A DNA stretch of 64,000 nucleotides from JACDHQ01 sp036401195 (lineage in GTDB: Bacteria > Gemmatimonadota > Gemmatimonadetes > Gemmatimonadales > Gemmatimonadaceae). Shown here in pieces: positions 1 through 7,856 of this stretch. Below the pieces are notes generated by a model. That model searched no databases. It was not told where the DNA came from and was given only the letters and a program-made list of their open reading frames with translations. Location: assembly GCA_036401195.1 (NCBI GenBank), contig DASWVQ010000125.1:62001-126000 (forward strand), read 5' to 3'. The stretch's first letter is position 1; every line of letters starts with the position of its first letter. The position numbers were made by a program, and so were the translations under genes.

Positions 1-90
1 TCCGTGGAGGAGTTCCGCGCGGCGGTGGAGCACGCCGTCTCGGCGGTTGGCGGGCCAGCTCCGAACGGGGAAGTCCCAACGGACAGTTAG
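1..90 (+). CDS. C-terminal end of an unidentified protein
   Basis: Frame 1 is open from the first base to a TAG at 88-90 and encodes 29 residues, starting SVEEFRAAVEHAVSAVGG and ending in a Pro/Gly-rich tail. The start lies outside the window. The segment is helical and charged, but too short to assign to a family. The 222 bases between this stop and the next proposed start hold no convincing gene. Confidence 0.5.
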   Translation, partial: SVEEFRAAVEHAVSAVGGPAPNGEVPTDS

Positions 91-312
91 CGGTCAGCGT
101 GCGGCATTGGGAGGAGGGGCAGGGAGGTCGGGGTGAGAGCCTGCGGGGCAGTCTATTCGTCGGTGACTCGACGCCTTCCCTGCGGCGAGTTCCCGCGCCG
201 GTCGGTGCGGAGCCGCGAAGACGGCTATGTTACTCCTCTCGGCGCGTCTCGAGGGCCTCGGCGGCGCGTCGTGAGCTGCCACGGCCGAGGCTCCGCGATC
301 ACTCCGCGCACC

Positions 313-1461
313 GTGCCCGATTCACACGCTTCTCGCTCGTACCGCCGCTACATGCCGATCCTGCGGGCCATGCCCGCGGTGCTCGAGGCGGTCGGGGACC
401 TTCCCGGCCCCGTCCAGGCGGCGATGATCCCTCTCTTCGAGCTGCAACCGCCGGATCTTGACCCGGTGACCCAGCAGCCACGACAGACGGTGGACCGGGT
501 GCTCGCCATGCGGGAGCCGCAGATCGCGCGCGCGTGGCGCGACGCCACCCCGCCGCGCCTGGATCTCGGGCTCCTGGATTCGCCGGGACGGACCGCTGGG
601 CCGACGCACGAGTTGACGACGGTGCTGGACGCCGCGCGCCAACGGGGGCGGTCCCTCGTCCCGGTGACCGCGCCGGGGCGCTCACCGGCGTACGAGGCCG
701 CGGTCCGGCAGGCGATCCAGCAGGACGGCTTGGGTGTCTGCTTTCGCGTGCCCATCGGAGTCTTCGCCGATCCCGCGCGAGCGGCCCAGCTCCTCGTGGC
801 GGAGTGTCAGCGCTACGGCCTGCGCGCGGCCGATGCCGACTTGGTCGTCGATGCCCGCAGCATCCGACGCAACCTGTTGAGCAGCACCCAGGCGCAGCGG
901 TGGGTGGCGGCGCTCGCTGCCGTCCCGACGCCCAATGACTGGCGCACGCTGGTCATCGCCGGGACCGCGAAGCCCGCCGGCATCTCGGCCGTCCGGGAGC
1001 TGCAGCTCACCGGGAACGCCCGCATCGCGACGGCGCGGCTCGCCCGCACCGAGTGGGCGGCGTGGCTCGGCGTCCGTGCCGCGTACGCGCGGGCGGCCGC
1101 GGCGCCGCGGATGCCGTGGTTCGGGGACTATGCGCTCGGCCACCCCGACTACCGCCCCTTCGACGCACGCGTCATCCGCTCCGTGGCGCAGATCTGGTAC
1201 GCCGTCGGAGGCACCTGGCTCGTCTACCGCGGACAGCAGGTCAACGACGTCGGGGTCGGACAGTTCCGGCGCATGGCGGCCGACCTCCTCGCGTTGTCGG
1301 AGTTCCGCGGCGCGACGTTCAGCGAGGGCGACCTCTACATCAGCGACGTCGCGACGCGCGTGCGAGCCCCCGGTCAGGCCGGCGAGTGGCGCCGGGCCGG
1401 GACGTCGCACCACCTCACGGAGACGGTGGACCAGCTCGCCACGTTGCCCCCCGGCCCTTGA
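313..1461 (+). CDS. Beta protein family (sce7725-like) protein
   Basis: The product resembles the Beta family named after a phage T4 protein (PF14350) and the related sce7725 family. The diagnostic part is the N-terminal strand YMPILRAMPAV followed by IPLFELQPP, then a TIM-barrel-like alternation of strands (SLVPVT, LGVCFRVP, ADLVVDAR, WRTLVIAG) and the C-terminal WLVYRGQQV. The frame is open from 133, but homology begins only at the Tyr before MPIL, so the GTG at 313 (or the ATG at 352) is preferred. The molecular function is not known. Relatives occur in mobile and defence-like loci beside sce7726 proteins. Here the sce7726-type gene lies on the opposite strand and the two 3' ends overlap by 47 bp. 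Family call moderate, function unknown. Confidence 0.65.
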   Translation: MPDSHASRSYRRYMPILRAMPAVLEAVGDLPGPVQAAMIPLFELQPPDLDPVTQQPRQTVDRVLAMREPQIARAWRDATPPRLDLGLLDSPGRTAGPTHELTTVLDAARQRGRSLVPVTAPGRSPAYEAAVRQAIQQDGLGVCFRVPIGVFADPARAAQLLVAECQRYGLRAADADLVVDARSIRRNLLSSTQAQRWVAALAAVPTPNDWRTLVIAGTAKPAGISAVRELQLTGNARIATARLARTEWAAWLGVRAAYARAAAAPRMPWFGDYALGHPDYRPFDARVIRSVAQIWYAVGGTWLVYRGQQVNDVGVGQFRRMAADLLALSEFRGATFSEGDLYISDVATRVRAPGQAGEWRRAGTSHHLTETVDQLATLPPGP

Positions 1462-2104
1462 GGGTGGAGCGCACGAGGGCCCGGAGCTCGTCGAGAGGAA
1501 CAGTCTCGGCGAGACGTCGCCAGAGCTGACGCCGTGGGGCGCGCGCGAACCCGCGCGCGAACCCGCGGGCACGCAGTGCCGCGAGGGCCTCCTCGCGCCA
1601 GAGGAACTGGGCGAGCGCGTACTCCTCGGGCGCTGGGTTCGGAGTCGTCGGCCGAACCTCCTCGAGTTCGACGACGTCGGAGGGTGTGCCGGACGTGATC
1701 CGCGGCGCGGCGACCATGATCCCCCACCACGCCGGGACGCGGCGCCGTGCCCGCTTGAGGTGCGTCTGTCCGACGACGATGGTGACGGAGTCGAGAACGC
1801 GCCCGTAAACCCGGCGCTGGCGGGGCAGACGGTCGAACGTGTCGCAGTCGCTCTTGATCTCGTATCCCGCGAGCGCGCCGTTCACCACGGCCACGTCCAC
1901 GCGGGCATTGCCCTCGCAGAGCCCCAGCTCCTCGAGGACGAGCGTGTCGGCGTCGCCCGCATGCACCTGGTGGAGGTGTGCGAGCAGGGCACGGCGGATC
2001 GCGGCGTCGTCGAGGGCTGGGGGTGCCACGGGTGATGGCGCAGGTGACGGCACAGGCGCCGGTTCAGGTGTGGCGATGGATGCGGGCGCGGAGGCGGCGT
2101 GCAT
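1415..2104 (-). CDS. sce7726 family protein (nuclease-like)
   Basis: The family core runs from about residue 34 of this start (DDAAIRRALLAHL) to the C-terminus. The motif ARVDVAVVNGALAGYEIKSD has the D...E-x-K spacing of PD-(D/E)XK nucleases and is followed by RLPRQRRVYGRVLD and WWGIMVA. This suggests a DNA- or RNA-processing nuclease, although I know of no proven activity for the family. The frame extends to an ATG at 2236, but the added 44 residues and a Pro/Ala/Ser-rich stretch are low complexity, so the ATG at 2104 is used. A tandem RGFARGFARA is encoded near the C-terminus. The gene converges on the Beta/sce7725-like gene with overlapping ends. The two families are usually neighbours, which supports a joint role. 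Confidence 0.7.
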   Translation of the reverse strand: MHAASAPASIATPEPAPVPSPAPSPVAPPALDDAAIRRALLAHLHQVHAGDADTLVLEELGLCEGNARVDVAVVNGALAGYEIKSDCDTFDRLPRQRRVYGRVLDSVTIVVGQTHLKRARRRVPAWWGIMVAAPRITSGTPSDVVELEEVRPTTPNPAPEEYALAQFLWREEALAALRARGFARGFARAPRRQLWRRLAETVPLDELRALVRSTLKGRGATWRAGPPSP

Positions 2105-2317
2105 GGAACGGTCGGGGTGACGCAGGGCGAGGGAGAGACGCGACGCAGGGCTGCAGGCGGCGAAGCCGAGAGCGGTGCCCAACAGATCGTACCCCGACGG
2201 TCGGCTGGGCGCCAGCGTCGGCCTGGCAGTCTTCAACGCTCGCCGCGAGAGGTGTACTGCTCGGCGCTTCGCCCGCGGAGGCGTTGATCCGCAGGTGGGG
2301 TGGGGGCATCTTGGCGT

Positions 2318-2556
2318 ATGGACGAGACCTTTCCACTACCCACCCGAGCTGCTGCAGCTCCTGATCGACACGATCCCCCGCCTGAACCGCACGAAGCAGG
2401 ACACAGTGCTGTTCTTCCAGGGCGCGGGGACCCCCGAGGCCCTGCTCGCGGATCTCCGCGGGCGCCTTCGGCAGGCGCCCGTCGACCTCTCGAAGTTCGA
2501 GATCGCCCGCACGGTGCTCACCCGGCTCAACGAGGGCGGCGACGCACGGCCGCTCA
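2318..2556 (+). pseudogene. 5' fragment of a restriction-endonuclease-like gene, frameshifted
   Basis: From the ATG at 2318 the reading is MDET. The plausible protein then continues in another frame as FHYPPELLQLLIDTIPRL, followed by NRTKQDTVLFFQGAGTPEALLADL, a stretch matching from memory the N-terminal domain of a family of putative restriction endonucleases. Removing one T from the TTT at 2330-2332 joins the two parts perfectly. Similarity stops near codon NEGGDA, where the sequence runs into the convergent NYN gene, so the nuclease domain is absent. Both the frameshift and the truncation mark it as a remnant. It is consistent with a decayed defence gene next to the sce7726/NYN pair. Confidence 0.5.
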
Positions 2557-2579
2557 CGCGCCCGAGCGCACGCCAAGGG

Positions 2580-3161
2580 TCAGAACGAAACGGAGCGGTA
2601 GTAATCGAGATGTGCCTTGAGGTCGTTGCTGATCTTCCGGCCCGGAAGATCAACGCCCGCGATCTGCAGTCCGCGCCCCCGACAGAGCTTCATTGCCGGA
2701 ATGAGATCCGTGTCGGCGGTGATGAGCACGATCAGGTCAGCCGGCTTCGTTTCGGTCAGGCTCACGATGTCGAGCCCAATGCGCAGGTCGACCCCCTTCT
2801 GTTCCCAACGCGCCTCGAAGTCGGCGTCGGTGGGCGCGGCGGTCCCCATGCTCCCCGGCTTCCGTTCCCATCCGCGGAACTTCAGAACCCCGCGCCGGAC
2901 CGCGAACAGCTCGGTGCGCTCCAGGTCCGACAGGAGCGAGCCACTCCCGGAGAAGGTCGTCGCGCCGCCCGGGATCGGGAGCTTGACGGTTCCCTCGAAT
3001 GGGTCGCAGTCGTAGTACAGGGCGCGGAACAGCGTCTCGGCCGGCCCTTTCACGCACTGCTGCACCACCTTGTTGACGAGCGCGGCCGTATACTTGTGGG
3101 AGTTCGAGCGGGCACACGCGCGCAGGTGCCCGCCGTCGATCAGAACGGCGACCTTGGTCAT
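2580..3161 (-). CDS. NYN domain protein (LabA/DUF88-like, PIN-fold RNase)
   Basis: The product starts MTKVAVLIDGGHLRA, whose IDGGH is the first acidic motif of the NYN/LabA fold. ALYYDCDPF follows, then VDLRIGLDIVSL and the second acidic motif ADLIVLITADTDLIPAMK. These Asp residues form the metal site of PIN-like RNases. At 193 residues it is typical for a stand-alone NYN protein. The frame is open to 3257, but the ATG at 3161 gives the canonical N-terminus. Family members are putative RNases, often found with restriction or toxin genes. Here it follows two accessory genes and a broken restriction-like gene, so a defence role is inferred and not shown. Confidence 0.8.
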   Translation of the reverse strand: MTKVAVLIDGGHLRACARSNSHKYTAALVNKVVQQCVKGPAETLFRALYYDCDPFEGTVKLPIPGGATTFSGSGSLLSDLERTELFAVRRGVLKFRGWERKPGSMGTAAPTDADFEARWEQKGVDLRIGLDIVSLTETKPADLIVLITADTDLIPAMKLCRGRGLQIAGVDLPGRKISNDLKAHLDYYRSVSF

Positions 3162-3230
3162 CGCTGGGGACTGGGGGGCACAAAAAGGGACGGCCCCAAG
3201 CGGCGTGAGCCACTTGAGGCCGAGATAAGC

Positions 3231-3249
3231 CCGCCTACGGGCGTAGCGG
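3231..3249. promoter_or_regulatory. Imperfect palindrome upstream of the NYN gene
   Basis: CCGCCTACGGGCGTAGCGG is a near-perfect inverted repeat (CTACG-GG-CGTAG with flanking CCG/CGG). It lies about 70 bp upstream of the NYN start, beside the AT-richer TGATCAAGTATACT, which could contain promoter elements. It could be an operator or only a small hairpin. No regulator gene is adjacent. Confidence 0.25.
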
Positions 3250-3366
3250 ATGATCAAGTATACTCCCTGAGCGGGCTCCCGTCAAGGCTCGCGGAACGCC
3301 GCGCTGGGAGGCGTTACGCTTCGCTCTCGCTCTTCTCATCCGGCTCGAAGCCGGAGACCGCAGGCG

Positions 3367-3701
3367 TCACGACCAGGTCGCGGCACAACCCACCAAGTAG
3401 CCGATCAGCATGGCCGAGAGGCGGAACGCCCACCGCTGGCGCTCTGTCCACGGAAAGGAGCCCGGAACGCCAAGGACCTGCGCCACAAGCGCGGCGAGGG
3501 GGGGGCCCCGCAGGTCGGTGATGAAGCGGGCGCCGACAGGGGCCGCGGCCCCCCGATAGAGAGCGTCGCCCCGGAGCGCGACCGCCGCCGCCCCAGGATG
3601 CCGTTCGCGAGCGCGATGAAGGACGCCACCGCCGCTTGGCGTGAGGCGGCGGGACGACGTGACAGCGCCGTGCGGCTCTGCGTCACTGAAGGAATAGCCA
3701 T
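3367..3701 (-). pseudogene. Small membrane-type protein gene with a single frameshift
   Basis: From the ATG at 3701 the frame reads MAIPSVTQSRTALSRR then AAVASFIALANGILG, a hydrophobic segment. It then degenerates into Arg-rich nonsense. A neighbouring frame continues smoothly as AVALRGDALYRGAAAPVG, ARFITDLRGPPLAALVAQVL and a final hydrophobic helix RLSAMLIGYLVGCAATWS before TGA at 3367. One missing G in the G-run opposite 3591-3594 would fuse the parts into a protein of about 111 residues with two membrane segments. I do not recognise the family. A sequencing error would look the same as a true frameshift. Confidence 0.4.
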
Positions 3702-3706
3702 GGGCC

Positions 3707-4429
3707 ATGGCTCTGTGCGCCGGGCGGCCCGCCGCAACGCCCCCCGGTGGGCTTGAACGGCAGGCGCATTCTCGAACCCAGACACACTCCGTGCTGCATC
3801 CTCTCCTCCCCGCGCTGTCGCTCGCGCTGCTCGTCTTCGGGCTGCTGTTGTACTTCAAGGCATTTCCGTGGTGGAGCACCCTCGCCGCCATCGCGCTCGT
3901 CATCTGGGTCGTGTGGATGACGGCACGTGACGGTGGACCAGCGGCCGCCTCACTGACGGGTCTCACGGGCGCGGCAGTGCTCTGGCGATTCGAGCGGAAT
4001 AGGAGACAGCGACTCGCCGCGCTGAGGGAGCGCGACGCGCGCGAGGGCGGAATCTCCGGAGTTCGGATTGCTTCCGGCTCCTACGGAAGCGGAGTGCCCG
4101 GCTGGCCCATGGACTCGCGAGTAGAGCTATGGTGGGAGGATCCGGAGTTCATCTTGCGCTGCGCGAGCGCCCCCGCGCCGTTCGTGCGCATCCCCGCGGC
4201 GGCTCTGCAGGACGTGCGAATTGGGACGGCGACTCCAGGGCCGGCGCGCGGCACACCGGTGACGATGGTCGTGGGGCGGCCACATGGTGCGTACTTCGTC
4301 GTGCTGACGCTTGATCAGTCACCGGAGGTCGTGAACACGATGCGCTCTGCAATGATCCGGACCGCAGAACAGGCGCGTCGTGGACCTCTTGATGGCAGTG
4401 CCGGCTTCGGTCTGACTTCACCACGGTGA
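3707..4429 (+). CDS. Membrane protein of unknown function
   Basis: Two adjacent hydrophobic segments (LLPALSLALLVFGLLLYF and LAAIALVIWVVWMT) near residues 30-70 are followed by a basic stretch (RFERNRRQRLAALRERDARE). A soluble C-terminal domain of about 140 residues contains RVELWWEDPEFILRC and VTMVVGRPHGAYFVVLTLD. The soluble part alternates strands and helices, and I do not recognise it. The GTG at 3791 (VLHPLLPAL) is an alternative start directly before the first membrane helix, and the preceding 28 residues look untranslated. It stands alone between a decayed gene and an IS remnant. Confidence 0.5.
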   Translation: MALCAGRPAATPPGGLERQAHSRTQTHSVLHPLLPALSLALLVFGLLLYFKAFPWWSTLAAIALVIWVVWMTARDGGPAAASLTGLTGAAVLWRFERNRRQRLAALRERDAREGGISGVRIASGSYGSGVPGWPMDSRVELWWEDPEFILRCASAPAPFVRIPAAALQDVRIGTATPGPARGTPVTMVVGRPHGAYFVVLTLDQSPEVVNTMRSAMIRTAEQARRGPLDGSAGFGLTSPR

Positions 4430-4492
4430 ACTACTCGCCAGCCGCATCGCCTCGCCGACCCGGCGAATGCCTCCGGCGCCGCCGCACGCGAA

Positions 4493-4927
4493 GACCGTCG
4501 TGTTTCCCTCGCTGCTGATCGTCGATGAGATCGGCTATCGCCCGATCACCCGCACCGGGGCGATGTTCTTCTTCCAGCTCATGTCCCGTCGCGACGAACA
4601 CGCCGTAACCGTGCTGACCTCCAGCAAGGGCTTCGAGGAGGGGGCGAGATCTTCGGCGATGACGTCATGGCCGCAGCCCTGATCGATCGGCTCGTGCACC
4701 ACTGCCACATCGTCAACATCCGCGGGAACAGCTACCGGCTCCGCCACCACCAGGACCTGGGTCGCGCGCTGGGGACCCCCTGCCACCTCCCGGCGGGGGC
4801 TCCCAAGCGCGGGTCCGGCTCCCGATCCAAGGAGGTCCAGGCGCCCTGACCGGCCCCGCCCGCCCCCCCCCCAAGGTGTGCAACTCTGGCCGGTGAACGT
4901 GTGTAATACCAAACCGGTGTTGACAGC
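4493..4927 (+). mobile_element. IS21-type remnant: 3' end of istB plus right terminus
   Basis: This segment is nearly identical to 8337-8771. It encodes the istB Walker-B region (FPSLLIVDEIGYRPIT, FFQLMSRRDEHAVTVLT) through RLVHHCHIVNIRGNSYRLR and continues into the non-coding right end, finishing TACCAAACCGGTGTTGACAGC. The same one-base deletion just before the GEIFGDD codons (about 4637-4643) is present in both copies, so neither encodes intact IstB. Everything 5' of AAGACCGTCG is missing. With the second copy it brackets a 3.4-kb segment. Confidence 0.85.
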
Positions 4928-5404
4928 GCCACCGTCTCTGACCGTCGGTGCAACGTGCGCACCTTAGAATCAGCAATGCCGCCGGGAAGCTTCTGTTACG
5001 CACCGGCGACCTCAATGTGGGAGCTTAGCAAGACCCCGCTTTACTGGCCCGCAGGCGCGACTGCTCCCGTGCGGGTCGTCCAGAACGGCTGGTTTGACGC
5101 ACACGAACGAGGAATGGGTTTCCACGCGCCGCAACACCGTGCTTGGCGGCGAGGCGCAGAATGTGTAAGGAGTGGTGACGCCCCACGCGGGTTTGGGGGA
5201 CGCGCCGTACCCGTCATGTGACGGCCCAGGCAACTTAGCGGTTCGTGTGCACGGGTGTCGGGGGTTTCACTCTTGGCGCTGGTCGGCGACAGGAATACTG
5301 TAGGCGAGCACTCCGCGACGCCGCGCACGTGCACAGGCCGTGAGCTTCCGGGCGGCGTGCCGCTCGGCCTTGGCCTCGAGCCCACCTTCGCGAGACCTGT
5401 CTCA
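4928..5404. other. 477-bp intergenic stretch
   Basis: I see no convincing gene here. The short open frames have shadow-like composition and no recognisable domains. The stretch lies between the IS21 remnant and a secreted lipoprotein gene and presumably carries that gene's promoter. No clear -35/-10 pair or operator stands out. Confidence 0.4.
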
Positions 5405-6598
5405 ATGCATGCTCAGAAGAGCACCGCGTCGTCCACCCACTCAGCCAAGCGGCTGCGCGCCCGATCAGCTGCGTTCCTCCTACTCGTCGGCATCGCTTGC
5501 GCAGACGTTGGGGTGTCGCCCGTACGATCGCCAGCGCTCTCGGTCGACCCTACAGCGTCAACAGTGAACAGCGGAGTGGCGGATCGTGTTGCGCAAGGAC
5601 TCGCGCTGGCGCTCGCCGATCCAAGCGCCCGCGCCATGTTGCGCGATGCCATGCGCGCTTCGCGCGTCAAGGAGCACAAGCTGGTGCTGCAGGAGTTCAC
5701 CAAGACCCCAGTTGGACGGCAGCTCGTAAGCCGGATGGCCAAGGCCCAGGCGACGTCTACGGCTGCGGTGGAGGTCGACATCGCTGCACTCGAGCCGCTC
5801 GATCTATATCTCCCATTTTCTGATCACCGCAAGACCTGGCGAGCCACACCCGACGTTCGGGTCGCCGTGACCTTCGACGAAGATGCACCGGCGATCGCGG
5901 CCTATGGGACCGATGGTACCACGATGCTCCTTCGTCAAGACGCTGGCACCCCTACGATGCCACTGATCATGATGCATCCATCGGAGCCGGCCTATGTGCG
6001 CCCGGGAAGCGGCGCTCCCACAACCGGAGACGTGGTGCAAGATGCCGATGAGGGAACGCAGGAAGCCGCGGCGCAGATGCGCATGCAGCCGATGCAACTC
6101 GTCACGCTTGCCGCTGGCGTCTACATCCAACACCTGAACATTCAGGAAGGCGATGGCTGGTTCGGCACTATCGAACCGCAGTTCCAGAGCTACTCTGTAG
6201 GCACCGTGCTTCAGTGGTGGGGCGATCACGGTCAGTTCCCGATTTTCGAGCAGTCCTGCAACATCGGTAACTTCAGTCCCTACTGGGACGTCTCTGAAGA
6301 TAAGGGGTACGAGATCGGCGGGCCGTGGCTCCTTTCTCCGGGAGTGGGCAGCCTCGGTGCGACGACCTGTAACGGCCTTCCGGGGACCTATGCGATCCGC
6401 ATCATCGAAGTCGATGGGGGGCTGAACGGCAATAACGATGAATACGGGTGGCGATTCTACGTCGCCGGGGGTCTTCCGTTCGGCGCGATGCCCGGTGTCG
6501 ATGTGTCGTATTACAGGAACACGTGGCCGCAGTATCTTGAAGGAAACGCCTACCATACGCACCCTCGGGCGGCGTACCTTCGCATCGTGCTTCAGTAG
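5405..6598 (+). CDS. Secreted lipoprotein, possibly DUF3103-like
   Basis: From the ATG at 5405 the product has a basic start (AKRLRARSAAF), a short hydrophobic core LLLVGIAC forming a plausible lipobox, and about 370 exported residues. The mature part includes LEPLDLYLPFSDHRKTW, VAVTFDEDAPAIAAYGTDG and a C-terminal domain with YGWRFYVAGGLPFGAMPGVD and YLEGNAYHTHPRAAYLRIVLQ. The LPFSDHRKTW/DEDAP pattern recalls DUF3103 secreted proteins, and this is a tentative match. A beta-barrel gene follows after 59 bp. A decayed reverse-strand copy of the C-terminus occurs at 17.6-17.9 kb with the same neighbour. The frame extends upstream to 5255, but only the 5405 start places the signal peptide correctly. 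Confidence 0.6.
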   Translation: MHAQKSTASSTHSAKRLRARSAAFLLLVGIACADVGVSPVRSPALSVDPTASTVNSGVADRVAQGLALALADPSARAMLRDAMRASRVKEHKLVLQEFTKTPVGRQLVSRMAKAQATSTAAVEVDIAALEPLDLYLPFSDHRKTWRATPDVRVAVTFDEDAPAIAAYGTDGTTMLLRQDAGTPTMPLIMMHPSEPAYVRPGSGAPTTGDVVQDADEGTQEAAAQMRMQPMQLVTLAAGVYIQHLNIQEGDGWFGTIEPQFQSYSVGTVLQWWGDHGQFPIFEQSCNIGNFSPYWDVSEDKGYEIGGPWLLSPGVGSLGATTCNGLPGTYAIRIIEVDGGLNGNNDEYGWRFYVAGGLPFGAMPGVDVSYYRNTWPQYLEGNAYHTHPRAAYLRIVLQ

Positions 6599-6657
6599 GA
6601 GTTCGGTAGCGGCATTACAGTCTGCGCGGCGACTCGTCGCCGCCAGAAAGGCCTCAC

Positions 6658-7221
6658 GTGTCGAGGAGGAGTATGCACTATCGAACTCGCATGGCTAGGG
6701 AAGTCTTGGTCGCTTTGGTGGTTGCGATGGGGCTGTTCGCCCCGTCGCTCGCTGCCCAAGCAGCCGCTGAACACATTCGCTTCGGCGTGGCGGGGGGTAT
6801 AGCACGCTCGTCCGGGATCGGTGGCGGAACAGGGTTCCATCTGTTGGCCACGGCGAATGCACCGTCGCCGTTTCGGCCGCTCTCGTTTCGTGTGGACGGT
6901 ACCTTCGGACAGTGGGGTGCAGGGGGGGAAGGTCGCGTCGCCTCCGTGGCCGCTGGCCTCAACTTCACCCCGGTCCGCCTGCAGCAGCTGCAGCCTTTTG
7001 TGTCCGCAATGGCCGGCACTTACTACACACCACGTCGCTCTGGACTCGCGGCTGGATGGAGCTTAGGCGTCGGTGTCGAAGCGGGCCGCGGGGTCTTTGT
7101 CGAATCGCGCGTGCATGCGCTGCAGCAGAATGGCACGCATGTCATTCACTACGGTGCGCCTGGCGAAGACCGCGTGTGGAAGACCGTCTGGATGCCGCTT
7201 AGCGTGGGCATGCGCTTCTAG
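6658..7221 (+). CDS. Outer-membrane beta-barrel protein
   Basis: The product has an N-terminal signal peptide (VLVALVVAMGLFAPSLAAQA, cleavage after AxA). It is followed by alternating amphipathic strands: IRFGVAGGIARS, FHLLATANAP, LSFRVDGTFGQW, VASVAAGLNFTP, LAAGWSLGVGVEAG, WMPLSVGMRF. The C-terminal Phe is the usual signal for beta-barrel insertion. At about 165 mature residues it suits an 8-strand OmpA/OmpW-size barrel. Starts at 6658, 6673 or 6691 are possible, and 6691 (MARE) gives the most typical signal peptide. It follows the lipoprotein gene and is probably co-transcribed. A fragment of a paralogue (SFRVDGAFGRW) lies at about 17.6 kb. Confidence 0.65.
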   Translation: MSRRSMHYRTRMAREVLVALVVAMGLFAPSLAAQAAAEHIRFGVAGGIARSSGIGGGTGFHLLATANAPSPFRPLSFRVDGTFGQWGAGGEGRVASVAAGLNFTPVRLQQLQPFVSAMAGTYYTPRRSGLAAGWSLGVGVEAGRGVFVESRVHALQQNGTHVIHYGAPGEDRVWKTVWMPLSVGMRF

Positions 7222-7385
7222 CCCCTCGGGCTCATGCAGAGATGCGGCCGCGCTGGGAACTCCAGCGGGGCCGTATCTAGTTCTTTCTCGGCTATGCCAA
7301 GTGGTCGCCGTCTGCGCAGGCTCCGGGACGTGCCCCCCGCGAGGACCTGCGTGATGTGATCCTCGGTGATGCGCGCGTTGAGGGC

Positions 7386-7856
7386 AGCACGCTCCTGGAG
7401 AATCCCGAGTTCCTCCGCTTCGCGCGCCACTGGGGCTTCCGTGTCCGGGCGTGCCGGCCCTACCGCGGGAAGACGAAGGGCAAGGTCGAGTGCCCGATCC
7501 GCTACGTCCGCAGCAACTTCTTCTACGGCCGCGAGTTCGTCGGGGGCGCCGATCTCGACGCGCAGCGCCTCACGTGGCTGGAGGAAGTGGCCAATGCGCG
7601 CGTGCACCGGACGATCCGGGCCGTGCTTCGCCTCCGCTTCGAGGCGGAGGAGCGCGCCCAGCTGCAGCCGCTCGCGGCGCGCGCCTACCGGCCGCTGGTC
7701 CTGCCCGAGGAAGCGCACGCGCCGCCGGACGGTCCTGCACGTGGTGCCCGGGGCCACCCCCGTCGCGGTCGAGCAGCGCGGGCTCGCCGTCTACAGGCCC
7801 TCGCGGAGACGGCGATCACGCCGGCGGTCGCACCGGCGGGCGAGGAGGTGGCCTGA
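7386..7856 (+). pseudogene. istA: istA 3' fragment (IS21 transposase)
   Basis: Recognisable IstA sequence begins NPEFLRFARHWGFRVRA and continues CRPYRGKTKGKVECPIRYV with the catalytic Glu, then NARVHRTI. The upstream catalytic Asp residues are missing. After RPLVLPEEAHA the reading drifts: the stretch VLHVVPGATPVAVEQRGLAVY, typical of the IstA beta-barrel end, is in another frame, and the last residues (ALAETAITPAVAPAGEEVA) return to the first. The TGA overlaps the istB start as TGATG. Confidence 0.75.

Noticed and set aside
4955..5221. An 88-codon plus-strand gene after the IS21 remnant
   Set aside because: There is no ribosome-binding site, homology or natural composition, and an antisense frame is equally open.
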